64,000 bases of DNA from Bedellia somnulentella (taxonomy: Eukaryota; Arthropoda; Insecta; Lepidoptera; Bedelliidae), in NCBI GenBank assembly GCA_963576735.1, contig OY755177.1:3720001-3784000 (forward strand), written 5' to 3'. Each line of letters starts with the position of its first letter. The first letter of the stretch is position 1. The translations under genes were made by a program, and so were the position numbers. A model generated the notes under the pieces. That model worked only from the letters and a program-made list of their open reading frames with translations, did no database searches and was not told the DNA's origin. This document shows, piece by piece, positions 56,733-64,000 of the stretch.

Positions 56733-57091
56733 ACAGATGCAGCGTCGTTCGATATTTCATCATTTGTGTGTCTTGTATGTTGTTCGAGTGATCGAATTAG
56801 TATACTAAACCTACGTCGATATTGTATTTATATGAGGTCTAACTTGATCTGCAGGCTATGGCCGGATATTAATTATTCAGATTTATTTATTCAATATTTA
56901 TTTTTGTTATGTAACATAGATTTCCTGGCTCCAACCGAGCCATGTTAATTGAAATATAAGGGTTGCGCTTGTAATTATTTATACTTAGTACTAATTGCTA
57001 CACTCCGTTAGCGATATGAATTAGATTACATTTCTGTGACCCTATATTTATATAGACCTCAGATCGATTAGTAATAAGTTTAGACTCCTGC

Positions 57092-57313
57092 CGTGCCGTT
57101 TAGTGTCACTACCCCCGTTTTGTAAGAGGCATCTAAGGTTATGGGGCTTTTTAAGTGATTTTTGGGCGATGCAGTTGAAGACCCATCACCAACGATACTA
57201 TTTTTTTACCATCTTCTCCCCTACCAACTTCCAAATTTGGCTGAAGAGTTTCTAGCTCTAAAGCTCTGGCTACCCTTTTTTGGGTTTAATGGCGAGGCGT
57301 GAGTATATGTATA
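57092..57313 (+). mobile_element. family A retroposon
   Basis: GCCGTTTAGTGTCACTACCC to GGCGTGAGTATATGTATA. Confidence 0.8.
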
Positions 57314-57527
57314 TTTAGACTCCTGTATTTTTTTTACATTTCCTGCAACCTTGGCTGTTTTGTGGTAGAAACATTCAAAGGGGAGAGTTACGGTCTTCAT
57401 GAGTATTTATGTAAGTTTATCTGTTTCACCACAACTTCTAAAAACTAGTCACTATTAGGTCAATAAGTAATCGAAGGTAGCATAGTTAGTGTATTTACTG
57501 AGCAATAGTCAAAAGCTGCTATGCTAT

Positions 57528-57655
57528 GCTGTATAGTGTCGGATTGGAATTGAACTACCTCATTTCTTCCCAACTCTATCAACTTCTGAAATTGGATTTA
57601 AAGTTTTCCTAATGATGAAACTGTAGTAGCCTTTTTTGGGATTTATAGCTTAAAT
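57528..57655 (+). mobile_element. family A retroposon, degenerate
   Basis: TGCTGTATAGTGTCGGATTG and TTTGGGATTTATAGC, with the middle mostly lost. Confidence 0.55.
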
Positions 57656-58062
57656 CTTAAGGATCATACAAAGAAACGATCAATAGTTTTTACCTACTCG
57701 CATTGTTAACAGCGTGAATGTGGACTTACGTAGGTATTTTATGCTGCCACTCCTACCTATACAAAGCTATAACAATGCTTCTAGGGTTAACAGGTTAGGC
57801 ATGCTCTATCTTCCATCTGCAAATAATTTTATTCAGGGACCTCGGTGTTCTTAATCAAAGAACAGGTACTTAAGCGTGATGATGTTTGTACAATGAGCAA
57901 ATATTAAATACATTTTATCATGCGTTTTCTTTAACGTAAATTACAGCTTCATGCTGAATAATTTTGATGCGTTTTTCAGAATTTTTGATTTTTCTTTCTT
58001 TCTAGGTAGCAAGACAGTACCATTTTATTAGATTTAACTCAGTTTGGCAGGATATTAAACAC

Positions 58063-58306
58063 ATACATACATATACTCACGGCTATAAATCCCAAGAAGG
58101 GGTAGCCAGAGCTAAAGAATTTGAAATTCCTCAGCCACTTTTGGAAATTTAAGTGAAAAAAGATAGTAAAAATAAAGGTTGTTGTTGATGGGTCTCCAAC
58201 CGCATCGCCCAAAAATCCCTTAAAAGCCCCAATACCGTTAGTCGCCTCTTACGTACACCCACCGGAAGAAATGGGGTAGTGCTATTCTTAGCCGGCACTA
58301 CACAGC
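58063..58306 (-). mobile_element. family A retroposon, full length
   Basis: 244-bp copy flanked by atattaaacac at 58052-58062 and 58307-58317. Confidence 0.94.
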
Positions 58307-58324
58307 ATATTAAACACGTATTGT

Positions 58325-58419
58325 AACGAAATTAGTTCGCATTGGGTTGTTTGGGTAGAGACTTTCGATCGCTACTTTGTATGATACTGGCAAACCTCGC
58401 GAGCTTCATTTAAGTTCGG
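58325..58419 (-). mobile_element. family R LINE 3' end, diverged, leading into the minisatellite
   Basis: GTTTGGGTAGAGACTTTCGA, TCGCTACTTTGTATGATACT, GGCAAACCTCGCGAGC. Confidence 0.7.
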
Positions 58420-59188
58420 CTTACTATACTATACTTTTCATACATGTCCTTCTATACTTCAGACGCCTGCTTACTTACTGCCGGCTTACTATACTATACT
58501 TTTCATACATGTCCTTCTATACTTCAGACGCCTGCTTACTTACTGCCGGCTTACTATACTATACTTTTCATACATGTCCTTCTATACTTCAGACGCCTGC
58601 TTACTTACTGCCGGCTTACTATACTATACTTTTCATACATGTCCTTCTATACTTCAGACGCCTGCTTACTTACTGCCGGCTTACTGTACTATACTTTTCA
58701 TACATGTCCTTCTATACTTCAGACGCCTGCTTACTTACTGCCGGCTTACTATACTATACTTTTCATACATGTCCTTCTATACTTCAGACGCCTGCTTACT
58801 TACTGCCGGCTTACTATACTATACTTTTCATACATGTCCTTCTATACTTCAGACGCCTGCTTACTTACTGCCGGCTTACTATACTATACTTTTCATACAT
58901 GTCCTGCTATACTTCAGACGCCTGCTTACTTACTGCCGGCTTACTATACTATACTTTTCATACATGTCCTTCTATACTTCAGACGCCTGCTTATTTACTG
59001 CCGGCTTACTATACTATACTTTTCATACATGTCCTTCTATACTTCAGACGCCTGCTTACTTACTGCGGGCTTACTATACTATACTTTTCATACATGTCCT
59101 TCTATACTTCAGACGCCTGCTTACTTACTGCCGGCTTACTATACTATACTTTTCATACATGTCCTTCTATACTTCAGACGCCTGCCTT
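58420..59188. repeat. 65-bp minisatellite, about 11.8 copies
   Basis: Twelve units start at 58420 and every 65 bp to 59135 (CTTACTATACTATACTTTTC ...). Most differ by zero or one base. The unit part CTTTTCATACATGTCCTTCT-ATACTTCAGACGCCTGC is a diverged version of the family R stretch CTTTTCATGCATGCTCTTTT-ATTCTTCATACTTCGGACGCC. The array therefore grew from LINE sequence. Because 65 is not a multiple of three and the unit has no stop in any plus frame, all three frames stay open. The resulting 200-300 codon frames are not genes. Confidence 0.95.
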
Positions 59189-59261
59189 TTTGGTACGATA
59201 TTATAGGCTTTCCTATATTTTGGGAGGAGGCCTTTGTCCAGCAGTGTGGACGTCTACATTA

Positions 59262-60801
59262 ATATGTTAAAATTTTCGGAGGACCAAGTGGAATTATATC
59301 TAAAATCCCTCGATGCCTCCAAGGGTCCAGGTGCGGATAAAATACCCCCGATACTTCTTAAAATGTTATTTTCTGAAATGACTACACCTCTAACCATCCT
59401 TTTCAACCGCTGTTTAAATGAAGGGATATTTCCGGACATGTGGAAGGTGGCATGTGTTATTCCTCTACACAAGTCTGGAAATAGATCTAATATCGCTAAT
59501 TATCGCCCAATTTCTGTACTTTCAGCCATTCCAAAAGTGCTTGAAACCATGGTTCATGATCAATTATCAGCTATTTTAACACCTCATATCGCCGATGAAC
59601 AGCATGGCTTTTTGAAGGGTAGATCCACCGTTACGAACTTAATTTTATACTCAAATTTTTTATTTAATTCCCTTGATAATAGAGTACAGGTGGACTCAAT
59701 ATACACCGATTTTCAAAAAGCATTTGACGAGGTTGATCATAGACTTCTACTTCAGAAACTAGCGTTTAACGGCATTAAGGGAAATCTACTAAGGTGGTTT
59801 GCTTCCTACATATCGAACAGGACTCAATATGTTTCTGTTAACGGGAACAAATCTGGTCAACAAATGGTGACCTCGGGCGTGGTCCAAGGTTCTATAATCG
59901 GGCCTTTGCAGTATTCGCTCTTCATCAATGAAATAGGCCAATGCTTCAGGCATAGCATGGTCCTACTATTTGCTGATGACCTGAAGATGTACTGTCCCGT
60001 TAGAACCCTTCAAGACTGTATAAATATGCAATCAGACCTTGATCGCTTTTATCTTTTCTGCAATCGTAACAAACTGCAACTTGCTCTCAATAAATGTAAA
60101 CAAATTTCATTTACTAGAAACCGCAATAAGATATTATTTAACTATAACATAGGTGGCCATCAAATCGAAAAAGTAACATCCATCCGCGATCTAGGTGTTG
60201 TTTTTGATGAAAAGTTGATCTTTCAGGAACACATTGACACTATATACAATAAAGCTTACCAAATGTTAGGATTCATACTGCGGACAAGCAAATCATTTAG
60301 AAATGCATCTACTTTAATATATCTCTACAAAACTCTTGTCAGATCACAGCTGGAATATGCTTCAGTAATTTGGAATCCCTATTTTCAGTTGTACATTAAC
60401 AAATTGGAGTCCATACAAAAAAAGCCCTCAAAGCTATACATTACAAACTAACTCGATCAAGAATGTCCTATCATAACCTTTTAACTCTATATAAATTAGC
60501 ACCCCTTAGTCAAAGGCGTACAGTGACAGACGTAGCAGTTTTATATAATATATGTAATAATAATTTTAAATGTCGATTAGCAGTTGAAGAAATAAAATAC
60601 CAAGTTCCGCGCTCCATAAACGGTAGACGTCCGCATACTAATTTATTTCATGAGCAGCCAAGCAAAACTATAGCAGGCAACCGAGCTCCCCTAAACAGAA
60701 TATGTCACACTTACAACGAATACTTCAGTGATATTGATATTTTTAATTGCACCTTAAGACAGCTTAAGCTCCGGGCAGCGGAGACCCTGATTCGACAGTG
60801 A
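59262..60801 (+). pseudogene. LINE reverse transcriptase, frameshifted
   Basis: The frame (ATG at 59234, outside the homology) covers DASKGPGADKIPP, ANYRPISVLSAIPKVLE, the palm motif YTDFQKAFDEVDHRLL, GVVQGSIIGPLQYSLFINE and the catalytic FADD box (about 246-249 from that ATG). A run of seven A's near 60416-60423 has lost one base relative to the continuing frame, giving an early stop at 60451. The C-terminal part resumes in the next frame (60463-60801, RRTVTDVAVLYNICNN and LNRICHTYNEYFSDIDIFNC). The N-terminal endonuclease is missing. Confidence 0.9.
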
Positions 60802-61024
60802 TATGATGTTATTTGGTTTAGTTTTTATCTAGTTTTTTTTTGTATATATATTTGAATGTTAGCTTTAGATACTTTTCTCTTATTTACGTTTTTTTTTTCA
60901 TAATAATACCACTTTATGTCCTCGTGATAAACGTCAAAGTAACGAATTGACAATAACAATTAATGTCTTTTATCACCAATGTATGAATAAAATTTGTTAC
61001 CATTGTTTGTCCTTAATAAATAAA
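59262..61024 (+). mobile_element. CR1/jockey-like LINE, 5'-truncated
   Basis: Reverse transcriptase coding from about 59262, a one-base frameshift near 60425, a stop at 60799-60801, a 3' untranslated part, and an AATAAATAAA end interrupted by the Helitron at 61025. Similar AT-rich sequence (TAAATAATAAATAAAT) resumes after the Helitron at 62675. Confidence 0.88.
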
Positions 61025-61145
61025 CTAGCAGCCCGTCCCGGCTTCGCTCGGGCATGAATTATCATTAACATTTTGTTTTTCATTTTATTACATGTATTAT
61101 TATATTAACATATTTTTTTAAGTTTTAAACTATGTTATATTTTTT

Positions 61146-61649
61146 TGCTGTGTAGTGTCGGCTTAGAATAGCACTACCCCATTTCTCCCGGTGGGTGTAC
61201 GTAAGAGGCGACTAACGGTTTTGGGGCTTTTGAGGGATTTTTGGGCGATGCGGTTGGTGACCCATCACCAACAACCTTTATTTCACCATCTTTTCCCCAC
61301 ACAACTTCCAAAAGTACATACATACATATACTCACGGCTATAAATCCCTAGAAGGGGTAGCCAGAGCTAAGGAATTAGAAATTCCTCAGCCACTTTTGGA
61401 AGTTGTGAGGGGAAAAGATGGTAAAATAAAGGTTGTTGGTGATGGGTCTCCGACCGCATCGCCCAAAATCCCTTAAAAGCCCCAATACCGTTAGTCGCCT
61501 CTTACGTACACCCACCGGAAGAAATGGGGTAGTGCTATTCTAAGCCGACACTACACAGCAGACTTCCAAAAGTGGCTGAGGAATTTCTGATTCCTTAGCT
61601 CTGGCTACCCCTTCTAGGGATTTAAAGCCGTGAGTATATGTATGTATAT
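61146..61649 (+). mobile_element. family A retroposon interrupted by another family A copy
   Basis: The head and middle (61146-61315) and the tail (61574-61649) form one copy, split at the sequence acttccaaaagt by the reverse copy at 61316-61561. Confidence 0.93.
61316..61561 (-). mobile_element. family A retroposon nested in family A (defines exact ends)
   Basis: A 246-bp reverse copy flanked by acttccaaaagt at 61304-61315 and 61562-61573. Because the interrupted sequence is known, the ends are exact: ACATACATACATATACTCAC on the left and CACTACACAGCAG on the right. Confidence 0.96.
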
Positions 61650-61711
61650 TTATATATATTTTGATTTTTTTTATTTTTCATAATGAGTAATTACATCAAA
61701 AGCCATTCAAT

Positions 61712-62040
61712 TTATAGAGTTAGAGCTTCCCTGTAAACAATATTTGACGTTGTTGTATTTTGGGGCAGCAAAATAAATTGATGTTCAGGAGCTCCCACCC
61801 GCGACAGGCCAACGTACAGTTGACCGTGAGTAAAACAATTCTTTCGCAGGTCAATCCCTACTAATTTGAAGGTTTGGCCTTGGAACTTATTAATTGTTAA
61901 AGCAAAAGATGTTTTAACCGGAAATTGTAGCCGTTTAAATGGAATTGGCAGATCAGTTGGGATCATCGGTATCCTCGGTATATGAGCTAATTGACCGGCT
62001 GCTGGGCCAGTGATAATAGTCGCTACAATTCAATTTTGCT
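61712..62040 (-). pseudogene. Helitron helicase C-terminal fragment
   Basis: Minus frame: PAAGQLAHIPRIPMIPTDLP, RLQFPVKTSFALTINKFQGQ, then FTHGQLYVGLSRV. These are the final conserved helicase motifs of Helitron Rep/Hel proteins (PIF1 superfamily). A stop lies just upstream of the ATIITGP segment. The Rep domain and the rest of the helicase are absent. Confidence 0.9.
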
Positions 62041-62674
62041 TTAACTCTTTGATAAGCAGCCTCCCGTTCCCCTTCGTGACGCCTGCAACAACTTACTATG
62101 CATAGCTAATCGAGCGGAGTTTTATCTATTTTTTTAATTCGAGATAACTTTCGAATGGAATGTTCGAATTGAATAATTCAAAAAGTAATATAAGGGTATT
62201 GAAGTAGTCTGAAATAATATATACTTTTTTTATAAGGTTTAGATAGGTACAAATAAAGAACCTTTTCTAAAGCAGGATTTTAATTTAATTTTAAATAATT
62301 TTATATAATGACGCTTGTTGTGAGATAACTATAATAGTTAGAGACATGCTGTCCGGGCATTTTTTTTAGATAATGATGTGTTCTATAAAATTGTCGTACA
62401 TAATTTTATTCTATTTTCAATAGTTTTCGCAGCGCACGCGATGTAAATATTTTTTTTGGTATTTCTTTAACACCTTGGGTTACATTTTTGAAGTTTACGT
62501 AAGGATCCCTAATTTTTTTGAAAATGAAATATAGCTTATGTCACTCGGGAATAGTGTAGCATTATAACAGTGAAAAAATTTTTCAAATCCGTCTAGTAGT
62601 TTTGGAGCCTATTCAATTCAAACAAACAAACAAACAAAAAATCAAACCTTTCCTCTTTATAATATTAGTATAGA

Positions 62675-63763
62675 TAAATAATAAATAAATATTGGCTGAT
62701 GATGATGTTTGCAGGCTTTTCTCACCTGATCATACGAAAGTCAAGATTAAATGAAGATGTCGATAACAATTGCTTTAGGTATTTTTTATTATTTTTTCAA
62801 TATCTTCAGTTGAGCAGGTATGTATTTTAAACAAGATTCTTTTTAGATCCGCCATCTACAGCATAAAGATAAGCAGACTATTTATGGTGTAGCCGAATAT
62901 ACCAAGAGTTTGTACCAAATCTACATTTGGTTTGGTTGACGAAGTTGTTATAATATTGCTATATTTAAAAACTAGGAAATTATTTAAAAATTATGATTGG
63001 TGGTGAGGCCCAAGCGACGACGCACAAAATTACTTAAAAAGACCCAAAAATCAAAATTGTCTCGACCACGGGAAAAAAATTGGTTAGTTTTTTTTCTAAG
63101 CCTAAGAATACTGCACGGCTACGCTACTTGTCTACACTAAGGCAAATGAGGCGTTTATTATTGAAAAATCCAGAAATTTACAAAATATCATCTTAGTATA
63201 GCTACATCTCACTTAAGCAATAATGTGAAACGATTAATGGATATATCGTGCCATCTAGAAGAAGGGAGGGATGTTTAAAGGTATAAAACATTAAATATAT
63301 CATTAATTCAACACCACACCACACAACAACGAAAAGTCCTAATCTCGTTCATCGCCTCGCATAACACCCATGGGCAGAAATAGCATCGTGATATTTAAAT
63401 TCATAATTTTCTAGTTATTAAAACCAGACAAGATAAAATTTAAAACCGCAACCACCATACATTTATCTAATCCACATTTCAGAAGAGATCTTGTTAGGAG
63501 ATGATTCTAGTGTCGCTCAAAGCAGGAAAATTTACACGAAAAGATCTAAAAGCGGGTAAAATTGCGCGGGAATGAATATTTTTATCGCTCGCTCTCTAGG
63601 TGAGGGCCGCACTTAGAACTAAGTGATTCTACGAATAATAAAAACTTATTAAAGGGAAAAGACAAAAAATAGCTGCATTAAAGGCACCGTAAGTAATAAC
63701 GAAATAAGTAATGTACTAAGTTGGTTGCATAGCTTGTTCGCGTTGAAAGTTGGTACTTACATA
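62675..63763. other. no gene; diverged family A scraps
   Basis: Family A head regions in minus orientation at about 62995-63122 (GCACAAAATTACTTAAAAAG, CTAAGCCTAAGAATACTGC) and 63335-63395 (ATCGCCTCGCATAACACCC). Nothing else recognised. Confidence 0.5.
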
Positions 63764-64000
63764 ATACATACATATACTCACGGCCATAAGGGGTAGCCAG
63801 AGGGGTAGCCAGAGCTTCAGAGCTAGAAACTCCTCAGCCACTTTTGGAAGTTGATAGAGGACAAGATGGTAGATATAAAGCATCGTTGGTGATGGGTGTC
63901 CAACCGCATCGCCCAAGAACCGCTTATAAAGGCCCCATACCCTTACTCGCCTCTTACGACACCCGTGGGTAGAAAGGGGTAGTGACATTCTAAGCCGGCA
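63764..64000 (-). mobile_element. family A retroposon running off the window
   Basis: TACATACATATACTCACGGC to CATTCTAAGCCGGCA at the last base. The GGGGTAGCCAGAG segment is duplicated at 63788-63812. Confidence 0.9.

Larger units (their letters stand above)
61025..62674 (-). mobile_element. Helitron, internally deleted, with nested retroposons
   Basis: On the minus strand the left end is TCTATACTAATATTATAAAG, starting with TC after an A. The right end is CGGGACGGGCTGCTAG, ending CTAG before a T, preceded by the GC-rich hairpin CCCGAGCGAAGCCGGG. That is the Helitron rule (5' TC, 3' hairpin plus CTRR, A|T target). It carries a helicase fragment, and two family A copies lie inside. Confidence 0.9.

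Noticed and set aside
58420..59188. CRISPR-like array
   Set aside because: Units are contiguous identical repeats without variable spacers, in an animal genome.
58377..59270. Long plus-strand open frames of 297, 272 and 210 codons
   Set aside because: They are one 65-bp tandem repeat read in three frames; no independent coding signal.
42105..64000. First exon of the tolloid gene with signal peptide
   Set aside because: Several minus-strand GTAAG donors were considered, for example near 44205, but none had a plausible signal peptide and correct phase.

Overview
The window looks like nuclear DNA of a moth or butterfly. It is AT-rich and has long introns packed with transposable elements. The Helitron termini, the RTE-type LINE tails and the abundant short retroposons are of kinds common in Lepidoptera. 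I see no bacterial or organellar sequence. The order-level assignment is inference from repeat types.

The only host gene I can support is a BMP-1/tolloid-family astacin metalloprotease on the minus strand. Twelve consecutive coding exons run from 42104 (prodomain) down to 122 (start of CUB3). All splice sites are AG/GT and all twelve reading phases join. Domain order is long prodomain, RRKR processing site, astacin domain with zinc motif and Met-turn, CUB1, CUB2, calcium-binding EGF1, then the start of CUB3. The first exon(s) with the signal peptide, and the last exons (rest of CUB3, EGF2, CUB4, CUB5), are missing. The 3' exons lie left of position 1. The 5' end lies somewhere right of 42104 and was not found.

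The introns hold most of the story. 476-8223: a BEL/Pao LTR retrotransposon with identical 202-bp LTRs and a 5-bp target duplication, but with broken genes and an env-like 3' domain. 8341-8453: a decayed partial copy of the EGF exon. 8890-9872: a CR1/jockey-like LINE 3' end. 10431-13080: seven decayed partial copies of the CUB2 exon, split by a second LINE fragment (10923-12297). 14063-16317: a 2.26-kb terminal-inverted-repeat element full of TATAAC-type motifs. Further right: a mariner remnant (23195-24040), a TTAA-type element (27922-28720), a Penelope-like fragment (30285-30840) and several nested foldback elements.

From 42.1 kb to the end no host exon was recognised. This part holds retroposons, LINE 3' ends, a 403-bp tandem duplication (52380-53184), a 65-bp minisatellite (58420-59188), a LINE reverse transcriptase (59262-61024) and a Helitron carrying a helicase fragment (61025-62674).

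Two short retroposon families dominate. Family A is about 245 bp, has an ATGT-repeat tail and is present about 30 times. Family B is about 370-395 bp, has a tRNA-like head and an ATGTT-repeat tail. Many copies have 9-14 bp target duplications, which indicates LINE-driven insertion. Family A shares its 3' tail with an RTE-type LINE in the same window (family R), which is its probable mobiliser.
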